Shown: positions 39,164-49,870 of the stretch, piece after piece
How positions within the stretch are numbered: the stretch's first letter is position 1
Layout of the letters: the number at the start of each line of letters is the position of its first letter
Notes under the pieces: generated by a model
What the model saw: the letters and a program-made list of their open reading frames with translations, nothing else
Told to the model about the DNA's origin: nothing
The model's database searches: none
Assembly (NCBI GenBank): GCA_022457155.1
Contig: JAJGOT010001073.1
Span: forward strand, 1-64,000
Direction: 5' to 3'
Source: Cladopsammia gracilis
Lineage: Eukaryota; Cnidaria; Anthozoa; Scleractinia; Dendrophylliidae
Length of the DNA: 64,000 bases
Position numbers and translations under genes: made by a program

Positions 39164-39348
39164 TGCGCCATTAGGCATTATTAGTTGTGTTACTTTATTG
39201 TATTGACTAGTGAGCCGCGCGCACCTAGGCAAGCGGACTCTGTCTTTACCCAGACTCCTTTGCTCCGTGCACGTTGTCCTCGTTGTTATTTTTCCGCCAT
39301 TTTGTTCGGATCGTGTTCTGTTGTTTCTACTTTCCTTGTTGACTGGCG
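39164..39348 (+). repeat. 3' LTR
   Basis: It starts TGCGCCATTAGGC after a purine tract and ends TTGACTGGCG. It is almost identical to the 5' LTR, with CTCGTTGTTATTT in place of CTCGTTATTT. Confidence 0.85.
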
Positions 39349-39612
39349 CTTAGCCTAGCAAAATTAGCTTTGAGTGAGGGAGTGGAGAGGTCATTTACTA
39401 TTTTATGCATCAACACTGATTTTGCTAGTACTCACCTCGACAGCCTAAAGATTTATTTTTTGGTCAACGGCATGCACAATCAGCCATTATTATCACGAAT
39501 TGTAGATTATTTTATTTCGTAAAACACATGGAAGCGAGGCTTGCAAAATGCTTCTTGTTTTTATACTTTGAATACCACTTTTGAATAGTTTGTGTTTTCC
39601 TTAAGTGGTAAA

Positions 39613-39651
39613 GTACTACACTCTGAGGCAGCTGCCTCAGAGAAGTAGTAC
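39613..39651. repeat. 39-bp near-perfect palindrome
   Basis: GTACTAC, a GAGGCAGCTGCCTC core and GTAGTAC form a palindrome that is perfect but for a two-base region on each side. It stands at the left edge of the A+T-rich viral region. It may be a fused pair of element ends, but no matching terminus was found elsewhere in the window. Confidence 0.8.
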
Positions 39652-39684
39652 ATCACTACTTTCATAATATGGAACAATTAAATG

Positions 39685-39925
39685 AAAACTATATATTTAT
39701 AAAAAAACATTCATAAAAAAATTGTCAATCTATATTCTCATAAAAAAATTGTCAAACTATATTCTCATAAAAAAATTGCAAACTACATATTTATAAAAAA
39801 ATTCATAACAAATTTGCAAAACTACATTCTCAATAAAAAAAATTGCAAAACTATATTCTCAATAAAAAAATTTGTCAATCTTTATTATAAAACATTTCAT
39901 AAAAAAATTGTTACACTTTAAGGCA
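39685..39925. repeat. A+T-rich tandem repeat at the left of the viral block
   Basis: Units of about 35-40 bases containing CTCATAAAAAAATTG and AAACTATATTCTC repeat about six times. In inverted orientation they resemble the repeats at 58975-59150 (TTTTTTATAAATATGTAGTTT is shared), as subterminal repeats would. Confidence 0.7.
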
Positions 39926-39981
39926 ATCTATATTCTCATGAAAATTAATACCATTTTATTCCAATTAATTTATCATATTCA

Positions 39982-40152
39982 GAAGTAGACTGATTGCGGT
40001 GCTTGTATGTAGACCGCCACAGCTGTGGCGTGACTTCACACGTTGACCGCAGTGTGATATTTAAAAATTCATCCAACTGTAGCAATGTCTTGGCACATGA
40101 AATAGACTGTGCTTGCGGTACTTGTATGTAGACCGCCACAACCGTGGCGTGA
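39982..40152 (-). repeat. Tandem duplication of about 118 bases
   Basis: TACTTGTATGTAGACCGCCA with a following TGTGGCGTGAC occurs at about 40000-40032 and again at about 40118-40152. An open minus-strand frame (64 codons) crosses it, with no recognisable domain. Confidence 0.6.
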
Positions 40153-40347
40153 CATCATATCTTTTCGTATTTTTGCTTGTTATTCTATTTTAAAATACAA
40201 TCTGTACTAATAATGTATAGAATGATTTGTGATCAAATAATACATAACGAATTAGAGGCAATGAGTAATATAATTTGTGATTTCTGTTGGCAAAAAATAT
40301 GTGATAATGATATAAATGTAACAAAAGAAAAAATAAAATGTTGTGAT

Positions 40348-40648
40348 ATATTCTCACCGGGGCCACCAACTAACAATGCCTCAGGATGTAATATTAAGAT
40401 ATGGGATAGGCACGCCCGAGGCGGTAGGAGGGGAGGAGAGAGGGGGAGGGGCGTACTTAACTAATCCTCCCCGAGCGCCATGAAATGACTTTTGAGGTTA
40501 TGAAGGACTGATCGCACCAGAATAAGATTATATAGCCAACAACGTGCCGGAGGTTGCGCAACCCATTCTCACGCTACTATTCTAGGGGTTTAAAGTTACG
40601 TAATATGCTGAACTTCGCCATTGTTTGAAGGAATCCCCGGTGAGAATA
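40348..40648. mobile_element. Short transposon copy, TATTCTCACCGGGG ends
   Basis: The ends TATTCTCACCGGGG and CCCCGGTGAGAATA are inverted and flanked by GTGAT on both sides. It keeps about 60 bases of the left end and 200 of the right end of the longer neighbour, so it is an internal-deletion derivative. Confidence 0.85.
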
Positions 40649-40653
40649 GTGAT

Positions 40654-43600
40654 ATATTCTCACCGGGGCCACCAACTAACAATGCCTCAGGATGTAATAT
40701 TAAGATATGGGATAGGCCAGCCCTTCGGCTAAAGCTCCCTGGCAACTCACCAGAAGCAGAGTGTGCTAGGAAAAACCAGAGTGGAAGCACCTAAATGCAG
40801 ACTTTCCTCCCAAAACTCAGAAATAGGGTAAGCATGAAGCAGAAGATCATGAAGATAATGTGTCCTCCTCCCGTAACTCAGAAAATCCTCCCTCCTTGTA
40901 GGCAGATTTGCCGCAAACTAAAACCGGCAAAACGGACTTTGAGAAGGTCTATCCTTGTGGTAGCACTGAATTAATGGAAGGGAGCCTTATAATAAGAAAC
41001 AACAAAAAGGTTTTGGTTTCCAAAAAGTACCGTGTTAGCCAAGACCGTAACCAATAACATGGAAACTTGATGTAATGGGACACCGGGGCCGCCGCGCTTT
41101 GGGGTAACCCTACATAATACCAGCAAGCAGACAAAACGTAGGCGCACAGCCTAATTCGAGCATTAAGGAAAAAACATAAAAAGAAACACCGCTAAGAGAT
41201 GGGTATAACCCCAAAGCGAAGCAACCCCGAAATACCCCGTCCAGGGACAGAGCAATGAAGGATATTAGACAATCCCTTCGAGGAAGCTTCGCAAAAAAGG
41301 TCACCCACGGAAACAGACAGAATACAAACTATAGACGGACACTAAAAGATAACACAGCGTTAGAAAACAGACTAGAATTGAAGTCCACTAAGGTAGGCCT
41401 GGAAGAGCTCCCCAAGCAAACGCGTTGCTGGCGGGAAATTACATATAGCAGCGCAAAACACATGCTCTTGTGGAAACTCCAATTAAAACAGCCGTGAAAA
41501 AATTGCGAAAGGCCGCGCAAATAAAAAATACCTTGCCAAATTATGTAGAGAAAGGGTCCATTCCACAGCGCAAACATATGTGCTAGCGACAAATTCCATG
41601 ACCAGCGCAAACACACTAGTTCGCGAGAGCTCCATAGACCCGCGAGACAAATTTGCTAATGAAAAAATCCGTTAAACAGCGCAAACATATTCGCTCGTGG
41701 ACAATCCAATTAACAAGGAAAGCATATATGTTCGTGGAAATTCGCTTGACCAGCGCAAATAAATTTTTCTAGTGAAAAAGTCCGTAAAACGGTGCAGAAC
41801 ATATTCGCCAAGGGAAAACTTGATACAACCGCATAAACACATTCGCTTGTGAGAAGAGGTCCATTTACCAGCGCAAACAATGTTGCCGGCGAAAAAAGTC
41901 CATATAACAGCGTCAGAAACAAGAGAAACACATACGCTAGTGAAAACTCCATACGACAGCGGAAACATATACGCTTGTAAAATTTTCGTTAAACAGTGCG
42001 AACACATTCGCTCATGAAAAGTACCATATAACAGCGCAAGCGTATTCGCTAGTGCAAATTCCGTTAAACTTCGTAAACATATTAGCTCATGAAAGACCAT
42101 CTAACAGCGCAAACATATTCGCTTGTGAAAAATTCCATTAAACAGCGTAAACGGATTCGCCGGCCCGTGAAAATTCCATCTACCAACGCAAACATATTCG
42201 CTCGTGAAAGTTCCATACATACATACATATAACATATAACAGCGCAAGCATATTCGCTCGGGGAGGTTCGGTATAACAGCGTAAACATATTCGCTCGTGA
42301 AAGTTCCATTAAACATTGTAAACATGATAATTCCATCTAACAGCGCAAACATTCGCAGGTGAAAGTTCCATATAACAGCATAAACATACTCGCTCGTGGA
42401 AGTTGCGTATAACAGCGTAAACAGATTCGTTCGTGAAAATTCCATTAAACAGCGCAAACATATTCGCTCGAAAAAAATTTATGATGAAAAGTACCATATA
42501 ACAGCGCGAACGTATTCGCTAGTGAAACTTTCGTTAAACAGCATAAACATATATTGGCTTATGAAAAGAACCATATAACAGCGTAAACATATTCGCTCGT
42601 GGAAGTTCCATCCAACAGCGAAAAACATATTCGCTCGTGAAAGTTTCATATAACAGCGTAAACATACTCGCTCGTGAAAATTCCATCTAACAGCGTAAAC
42701 ATATTCGCTTGCGAAAGCTCCAATTAAACAGCGTAAACAAATTCGCTCGTGAAAATTCCATCCAACAGCGTAAACATATTCGCTCGTGAAAGTTCCATGT
42801 AACAGCGTAAACATATTCGCTCGTGGAAATTCCGTATAACAGCGTAAACATATTCGCTCGTGAAATTTCCATGTAACAGCGTAAACATATTCGCTCGTGG
42901 AAATTCCGTATAACAGCGTAAACATATTCGCTCGTGAAAATTCCATCTAACAGCGTAAACATATTCGCTCGTGAAAATTTTATCTAGCAGCGTAAACGTA
43001 TTCGCTCGAGAAAGTTCCGTACAACAGCGTAAACATATTCGCTCGTGGAAGTTCCGTATTACAGCGTAAACATATTCGCTAGTGGAAGTTCCATAAAACA
43101 GCGGAAACATATTCGCTCGTGAAAGTTCCATATAACAGCGCAAACATATTCGCTCGTGGAAATTCCATTTAACAGTGTAAACATATTCGCTTGCGAAAGT
43201 TCTAATTAGACAGCGTAAACAAATTCGCTCGTGAAAAAATTCCATCCAACAGCGCAAAAATAACCCGGTTAAAATAACTCTGTAAAAAAGTGAAATAACC
43301 GAGTTAATTTTTTGAGCGGCCGCACTTCCGAAGGTTGAACTTAAAACGTGAGAGATAATGTTATAATATGCTAGCGAGAGCTACACAAAACAATACGAAT
43401 AATGAGCGAAAACAATACCTCTGCACGTGCATTTTTATATTGTTATTGCTAGTAAAAATTCCATAACAGCGCAAACACATTCGCTCAGTGAGAAAATTCC
43501 ATTACACAGCGTGAACATATGAGCTAATGAAAAAATTGTACGAAACAAGGCCAAAAGTAAGAAGCCACAGGAATGCGAGCGAAAAACTCCAAGCTAGTAA

Positions 43601-43956
43601 CAAACTTAAAGGCTTGCGGACCACAAGGGAAAGTGCAATTCCCGACCTAACATAGAGAAAAGCGAACGGCACACTTACCGGGAATGACTGGGACATGTGC
43701 CATGGTGAAAACAAAACAAAAACCGCGGCGCAGCGATGATACAGGACTGAGGGCTTGAACGTACTTATCTAATCCTCCTCGAGCGCCATGAAAGGACTTT
43801 TGAGGTTATGAAGGACTGATCGCACCAGAATAAGATTATATAGCCAACAACGTGCCGGAGGTTGCGCAACCCATTCTCGCGCTACTATTCTAGGGGTTTA
43901 AAGTTACGTAATATGTTGAAATTCGCCATTGTTTGAAGGAATCCCCGGTGAGAATA
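40654..43956. mobile_element. Long transposon copy, TATTCTCACCGGGG ends
   Basis: The same ends as the 301-base copy next to it enclose 3.3 kb of non-coding sequence, more than half of it a minisatellite with a unit of about 37 bases. It shares the GTGAT between the two copies and has another GTGAT at its right. The superfamily is not recognised. Confidence 0.85.
41445..43520. repeat. Minisatellite with a unit of about 37 bases
   Basis: A unit such as AACAGCGTAAACATATTCGC plus TCGTGGAAATTCCGTAT repeats about 50 times. Units in the centre are very similar, whereas those at the left edge (41445-42000) and after 43258 are diverged, a pattern of central homogenisation. The minus-strand frames of up to 177 codons arise because the unit lacks stops in all three minus frames. 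Confidence 0.9.
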
Positions 43957-44324
43957 GTGATTGTATGAATGTTGTTAATAATGATGGTATGAATGTATGT
44001 AAAAATTGTGGATCAGTTCATTATTTATAATTTTGTTAATCCATATGTTGATTTTTATGAAAAAATGTATAGAATTAGGAAAAAGAGTGTGTATAATCGA
44101 AAATACCATCAATAAATATCATAAAGAATTTCAATTGACTTTTCAAGACCGTGACAAAATATATAAGATATTTGCATTAATAAACAATGTGTTACCAAAA
44201 GTTAATGAGAATTGTAAACGAATGATTTGTATCAAATATATATTAATGCGAATATTTCAGAAGCTTGGTTTGAAGCATGATTTTTTTCAACTTCCAAAAT
44301 CAAAGGAAACATTACAGTTTTATG

Positions 44325-44955
44325 TTAAATATTGGAAACAAATACATCTACTAATAGGCGAACAAATTTATCGGCAAGAGGGCAAAGATCAATGATTATT
44401 TCATCAGTCAGCCTCATTTCATTTATAAATGCAGTATGGTTAAATTGATTTCCTCTTAGAAAAGAACGTAAATCAACCAATATTTTTTCATATGTTGTGT
44501 ATGCAAATTTAGACATTTCTATTTTTCTTTTATAGTTTTTGATTTCATTGTATGTATTAAGCAATAATCCAGAGCCGGAAATAGTACCTAAAAAAATAGG
44601 GTTTAATGTTATTGAACCAGCTATTGTAAATTTATAGCTAAATTCGATTTCCAAAGTGAGCGATTAAAAATTTTCAAACGTGAGGGAATAGCATGAAACT
44701 CGGAAAAAAATTCCGAGTTCTAGATGGGATTTGAACCCACGACCTTCCGTGATCTATTCGGATGCTCTACCACTGAGCTACTGGGACTCTGTGGTGAGCA
44801 AGGGTGAAATGTGGGCTTTTGAAATATTTGAAAGCCTTTTTATAACACCAAAAGCGTTTATGATAAAATTTATACAACACTTTGATTTCAGATAATTTTT
44901 CTTGGCTGATGTTTTTATCAATATGGTTAAAATTGAAGATGTCTGTTTCAGTCAT
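44325..44955 (-). pseudogene. Unknown viral-type protein, split by a SINE
   Basis: The N-terminal piece (44955-44816) starts after a TTTAATATAATG motif and is Lys/Tyr-rich (YKFYHKRFWCYKKAFKYF). The C-terminal piece (44654-44325) begins with a hydrophobic Gly-rich stretch (TLNPIFLGTISGSGLLLN) and then a helical region (KIEMSKFAYTTYEKILVDLR). The glycine-rich hydrophobic segment could insert into a membrane. No function was recognised. Its divergent placement next to the late factor suggests an early or structural role, which is a guess. Confidence 0.5.
44655..44815 (-). repeat. tRNA-derived SINE insertion
   Basis: On the minus strand a tRNA-like head (about 44790-44717, with GTAGCTCAGTGGTAGAGC and GGTCGTGGGTTCAAATCCCA) is followed by AACTCGGAATTTTTTTTCCG, a palindromic hairpin with a T run, and then a short tail. 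The acceptor and anticodon stems are imperfect, so it is not a functional tRNA. It separates the two halves of the unknown gene. Confidence 0.7.
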
Positions 44956-46005
44956 TATATTAAATATTTAGATAATTATATTTTAGGATTTAAAGGAAGA
45001 CAATATAATATACCACTTATTTGCCCCATCATTGGAGATCTTTTTAATTTCTTTGGTATTGGAAGGCGGTTATATGTGTATCCAGGCCCCTTTTCATGGT
45101 CATTATATTAAAAATCTTCAAAAAGTATACTAAATTGACAAACATAAGGAACATAGCCTTTTTTAAAATTGTTTTCATTAATTGTTATAATTTTAATTTC
45201 TATATTTTCATCTTCATTGAACGGCTTTAAATTTGGTGCAACATTGAAAGTATATTTTAGTTTTTTCCGTTGATTTGTCCAGTTTTGAGGAATAAATGTG
45301 GTAATTTTAATTTGAACCCATATTTTTTCATAACCTTTGATCGGTTTGGTATCAATTATCGTAACCCATGCTTTGATGGTTCTTTAATTCATTAATGCAA
45401 GGAAAAATTGTGACTCATTGAATATGATATTATAGCTATTTTTATTTTTTGTATAGTTACCTAAAAATATGAATTTATTTTTTTAGTTTTGGTAAACTAA
45501 TTAGGTTTCTACCATTCATATCCAAATTTGTCTGCATCACCATTTTGTTATTTTCAAAACTAAAAGGAGAATCATACACACTGCTATCAACATCTGATAC
45601 AAAATTTTTAACTCCATAAATTATAAGATTTGCATGTCCTTGATTGCGTGTTTCAGGGGTTCCTTGACATTTTAAATCTATCGTAATAAATTCAGCTGGT
45701 GAAATATGGTATTTATACATGTGAATAATTGACCTTGTATAATTAGAAAATTGTTTTGTTGATAGTTGACTGATATTTAAACTCGTGCTTACAACATTAA
45801 CACTCACATTATTCATTGTTACTGGAAAAAATTCAATGCAAATAGTATATTCACCTTCTGCAAGTTTATACATATTAAAACCAAGTCTCCCAGAATATAA
45901 ATTGTTAATATCTTTGGAAATTTGGATGTAATAAGCTTTTTATTGAATAAATGTGGTGAAATTGGACTTAGAAAATCATTGATTCCATTCACTATAATAT
46001 TATTC

Positions 46006-46872
46006 ATCCAAGAATGCCAACCAAGAATGCCAACACCGGAATAAGATGGAAGTTCATGAGCCAACTAGAAGACCTCGACTTCGCCGACGACATTGCACTA
46101 ATATCCACCACCCAACATCAGATGCAAAAGAAGACTGAGAAGCTCACTGAATCTGCCCAGAGAATAGGTTTAAATATCAGCAAGACCAAAACCCAAGTCA
46201 TGAGACTAAACTGTAAGAACACAGAGCCAATCAAGTTCCAGAATGGCGACATCATCAAAGAAACCAAGGATTTTACCTATTTAGGAGCAGTTGTAAGCAC
46301 AGAGGGAGGTTGTGATAAAGATATGGATAGTAGGTTGAGTAAGGCCAAAGCAGCGTTTAGAAAGCTTAGGAGAATATGGAGCTCGAAACAGTACAACAGG
46401 AGAACCAAAGTCAGGCTATTTAACACCCTAGTCAAACCAGTCCTGCTATATGGAAGTGAGACATGGAAGACCAATGTCCAAGACAACAGAAAACTTGATT
46501 CCTTCCAGTACCAGTGCCTCAAAAGAAGCTTGGGCATATTCTGGCCATATATAGTATCTATCGACGAGCTTAATGAAAGAACAGGGTGTATGAGGATGAG
46601 CATGGAAGTTAGGAAAAGGAGATGGAGGTTTTTGGGGCATGTTCTTAGAATGCGCAGAGAACATCACTGCGCCACGGCGCTTTCCTGGACACCTATGGGC
46701 AAAAGGAAGGTCGGTCGTCCCAAAACAACCTGGCGCCGAACTGTGGAGAAAGAGAGAGCAACGGAAGGCTGGAAGTCTTGGGAGGAAGTACGAACCCTGG
46801 CCAAGGACAGAGATAAGTGGAAAAAATGCTGTGCGGCCTTATGCGCAACCGGCGCGAAGAAGGAAGGTAAGG
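46006..46872 (+). mobile_element. 5'-truncated RTE-type LINE insertion with RT 3' region
   Basis: The open frame 46014-46877 (287 codons) carries the RT catalytic box FADDIALIST and a thumb with DFTYLGAVVST. The C-terminal domain has FLGHVLRMRREHHC and GKRKVGRPKTTWRRTVEKE, typical of RTE-clade elements. Perfect 13-base target duplications TATAATATTATTC lie at 45993-46005 and 46873-46885. With the insert removed, the fibre-like frame reads through. Confidence 0.88.
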
Positions 46873-47699
46873 TATAATATTATTCTCACTACTCGTTTCA
46901 TCTACATCTTCCATTAAATACCTGAATTCATCTTCCATGTGAGAAGTTGAAGTGATATGTGATTTATTAACATAATCTTTATATTCTTGTTCCAATTTAA
47001 TGACTTCTGCACCAAAATCAAATTTATCAAGTTTCTTTAATTGTAGATTTTTGATTGTAGTAGTGTTGTTATTTATAGCAGTAGTATTGTTATTTATTCT
47101 TGTGTTATTATCACTAGTTTTTGTATCAACATATGATTTATCAGCTTTTACATTTACTAATTGATCAACATATCTTTTATTTGCTCCTTGATCAGCAATT
47201 ATTGGATCTTTTACATTGTAAATAATTTGGTTGTTCATATCTATATCTGTTTCCATTTTAAACATTTCTTTTCTTGATAAAAAATATATTTTTCACATCA
47301 TTGTAAGAAACTAGATTGTTATAATGTGCACGTAAATGTGTGAAAGTTTGTTGTTTTGATTGGACAACATTAAAAGGTTCTTTCAAATCAATATCTTTAG
47401 TGACTTCATGTGTATGTGGAGGAACATTTGGATGATACTTTTTCAAAGTGATCATATTGACAGCCGAAAGATCATTATCTTCATCGGTATCCATATTTGT
47501 AATAAGTTTTCGATTCATACTAATTTCTGAAGGATTGTTGATTTTATTACCTCGAAGATCTAAATCTCCAACCATATGAGTTGCTCCATCTAATTTCAAA
47601 TAATGTGTATCACCATATTCTTTATTACTAGCATCTTTGAAATTTGAAGCATTTTTTACATTGACTAATTTTTTTTTTTATTTTGAATATCATAATCAT

Positions 47700-48035
47700 C
47701 ATTATAAGTAAAGGTTTTTAAAAAATATTGTAGTAAAACCTAGTGGGATTAAAACGCGACGTTTCGAGCGTTCTACGGTCATTATCAAGCAAAAGTGAAG
47801 ATAAGAATTTACATAAGTACTAAATATATGGTTGAACAAAGAAGTGAAATATGAAAAACGGGGAGTTAAAAACAATAAAAGCATGCAATAAGAAATAATT
47901 AAAACTATGTAAAAACTTTCGCACGAATTGAGTCACTTTGAACATTGAGACTTGGTCTCTGAGTTCGTGAATAAAAAACATCTCATAGACGAGACAGTCA
48001 AACTTGTTCTTCATTTCAGTTAATTTGAAACCAAC
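47700..48035 (-). mobile_element. Penelope-like element 3' fragment
   Basis: On the minus strand it contains EMKNKFDCLVYEMFFIHELR, which resembles the end of the GIY-YIG endonuclease region of Penelope-like elements. A 3' sequence with GATAATGACCGTAGAACGCT and CGAAACGTCGCGTTTTA follows. It interrupts the start of the fibre-like gene just after about 27 codons. Confidence 0.6.
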
Positions 48036-48164
48036 ACCAGGTAAACTTCTTTGTTCATATTTATTTATTGTTTGATATGATTTATCTGATAATAATCCAT
48101 TTGAGTAACTCATTATATATAATATTTTAGATTATATTGGTTCATTAAAATTTTTGGTTATAAA

Positions 48165-49380
48165 TTTTTCTCACACACATAGTCATCGAATATGATCAGC
48201 TTTTGATTGTCATCTGCTAATTCAGATACTGGCAATATTTGATCATTATTTCATGAATCACACATTTTCTTTTGTTATTCAACATCCTTTATTTAACTTA
48301 CATACTTCATGAATATTTAACTAACTGAAAGTCCGGGGAGGGCTTGATAATGTAGCAGGGAAGAGCGGGGCTGATGAATTGAATAAATTGCTAATTATAA
48401 ATGCAAGGGCAATATCTATATAAATCCTCGGGATTTATCTGTATATTGCCCTGCTGCCCTGGGCAATATCCAAATAAATCCCTTTCATTTATAATGAGCA
48501 ATTAAAGCATTTCATACACGTCCTTTGACCACGCCAAACATTCTGAAAAAAATTCTCCCTTTAACACATAACATATATAGAAATTTATTCTACAACTATA
48601 GAAAATACAGTAGTATCCCATATATCATGCCGGGTATGTGTTTACTCTAAGAAAATTTTAAGTCTTTGGATATTACAAACGAGCAATTCTGGAACACAAC
48701 AAGGTTTGATCCTTTCACAGTCGCGTTGTTGTCATCTTTGGCAAAATCTTTTTACATGGTCATCATCTAACTGATCTACTTCTCTTTCTTACGAGGACTC
48801 GGCTTTCCTATCTGCTACGGAACCTTCTGATCGACAATTTAATACTTTAGAAATCTCAATTTTGGTAGAGACATCAGGGGCTCTGATATCTTTGTAAGGA
48901 TCTGATTTCTCGCCTAAGACGTAGTGTTAACTTACGTGTTTGCCGGTATTCTGGACTGTCTTCTCTGCTCGACTTCGTTATCGCAAACAACAACGATATT
49001 ACGCCCAGGATTTTCTTTTTTTTTTCGACTTCAACACTATCTCGTTCGCTTACTTCTCTAAAGTCTCCCAATAAACAAAAATATGACAAAAATCATACAC
49101 AAAAGGTTTGAAATTTGATTGTTGTTGGCTCAGCATACAAACAATGTGCTATTGTTCTCCGTTTCTCACCTAAGTGAGAAGAAGTGGTTTGAATAAATTG
49201 TGACCCGTGAAACGCACCTTTCTCGATGCTGTGTGAAAACCCTGCGGTCGGATCAAAAAAGACAAACAAACAGATGACAAAAACAAGTGGCCAATTATTG
49301 CCCTGTGAAAGACGACCTTTATATAAGCTATACCTCATGAATAATATCATGAAATAAGTTAGATAAACCCCTCGAACGGA

Positions 49381-49417
<37 letters not shown>

Positions 49418-49741
49418 TCGGGATGTATATGGCTTAATACCTCCGTTCTCGGGCTTTATCTCTTACTTACTTGCTTCAATAATAGGGTAACTTAATTCAG
49501 CACTTATTGGTTTTAATGTTTTAAGTCAATATTGATATTTTGATTGTTTTAAATTTTTTGCATAAAGATATATTTTATCAAAATAAAGTAACCGATAGAT
49601 CATGTCGAGCAGTAAATTGGTCTTACCTGCCCCACTTGGAGCACATATTAACATTCTAAAGCATTGATTAGGCATGTAGTTATATAACTGTTTGTAATTT
49701 GTTATTGCATCATCTTGATGATCATAATTTGGGATTTTCAT
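48165..49741 (-). pseudogene. A32/FtsK-type packaging ATPase, split
   Basis: It starts after TTAATATAAATG at 49741. The N-terminal piece has the Walker A motif CAPSGAGKTNLL (about 49640). It shifts frame near 49530 and can be followed to about 49466. The C-terminal piece at about 48250-48165 has the Walker B-like box KLIIFDDYV. About 1.2 kb of foreign sequence (48262-49465) lies between. In relatives this enzyme pumps DNA into the capsid. Confidence 0.75.
48262..49465. mobile_element. Foldback-rich insertion in the ATPase gene
   Basis: It contains hairpins at 48408-48475 (GGGCAATAT, AAATCC, GGATTT, ATATTGCCC) and at 49375-49445. The second has arms AACGGAGGTATTAATCCATA facing TATGGCTTAATACCTCCGTT around CCCTCGGGCCTACGGCCCTC. 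Its base composition differs from the viral genes. No transposase was recognised and the exact ends are uncertain. Confidence 0.6.
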
Positions 49742-49870
49742 TTATATTAATATATGGTTATATAATTGAGTTCAACTCATAGTTCAACTCACAGTTCAAT
49801 TGCCAGTTGTACTGCTTGTTTTATATATGATTTGGAGAATTATGTAAATAAATGTAATTAAATAATATAA

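Larger units (their letters stand above)
33913..39348 (+). mobile_element. LTR retrotransposon, Ty3/Gypsy-type, frameshifted
   Basis: Direct LTRs of about 180-185 bases (33913-34092 and 39164-39348) enclose gag, protease, RT, RNase H and integrase in Gypsy order. A purine-rich tract (GAAGAAAAGAGACAGG) sits just before the right LTR. The coding sequence changes frame at least four times (near 34400, 35650, 37815 and 38480), so it cannot make an intact polyprotein. The LTRs differ at only a few positions. No convincing 4-6-bp target duplication was found; CTT is the best match. Confidence 0.85.
40213..44395 (+). pseudogene. VLTF3-like late transcription factor, split by transposons
   Basis: The 5' piece (40213-40347) begins after TACTAATAATG and contains CDFCWQKICDND and KIKCCD. 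The 3' piece resumes at 43962 with a second Cys pair (CKNCGS), so the pair sets form a zinc ribbon across the junction. It continues to 44395 with a basic motif (KKSVYNRKYH in one frame) and a helical C terminus (YWKQIHLLIGEQIY). The zinc ribbon plus this basic and helical region resembles VLTF3 of large DNA viruses, which drives late promoters. Two DNA elements (40348-40648 and 40654-43956) lie within the ribbon, flanked by GTGAT. A stop and a frameshift near 44030-44098 are further damage. Confidence 0.55.
45109..48113 (-). pseudogene. Fibre-like surface protein, heavily interrupted
   Basis: It starts after TATTATATATAATG at 48113. Pieces follow on the minus strand at about 48113-48036, 47700-47270 (GDLDLRGNKINN, LITNMDTDED), 47265-46886 (METDIDMNNQIIYNV, GANKRYVDQLV), 46005-45475 (TNLDMNGRNLISLPKL) and 45473-45109. 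Repeated short modules of the form D-hydrophobic-MN-x-hydrophobic-x-N, plus coiled Asn/Thr-rich segments, are typical of trimeric tail-fibre or spike proteins. A Penelope-like fragment (about 47700-48035), an RTE LINE fragment (46006-46872) and several frameshifts break it. It would be a virion attachment protein; that role is inferred from architecture only. Confidence 0.5.

Noticed and set aside
41672..43257. Long minus-strand ORFs as a repeat protein gene
   Set aside because: The 37-base unit cycles through all frames, with no promoter, codon bias or single long frame. The ORFs are a by-product of a stop-free repeat.
41445..43520. CRISPR-like array
   Set aside because: The repeats abut without unique spacers, drift gradually and lie inside a eukaryotic transposon.
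44717..44790. Functional tRNA gene on the minus strand
   Set aside because: The acceptor stem and part of the anticodon stem do not pair, and it is the head of a SINE inserted in a gene.
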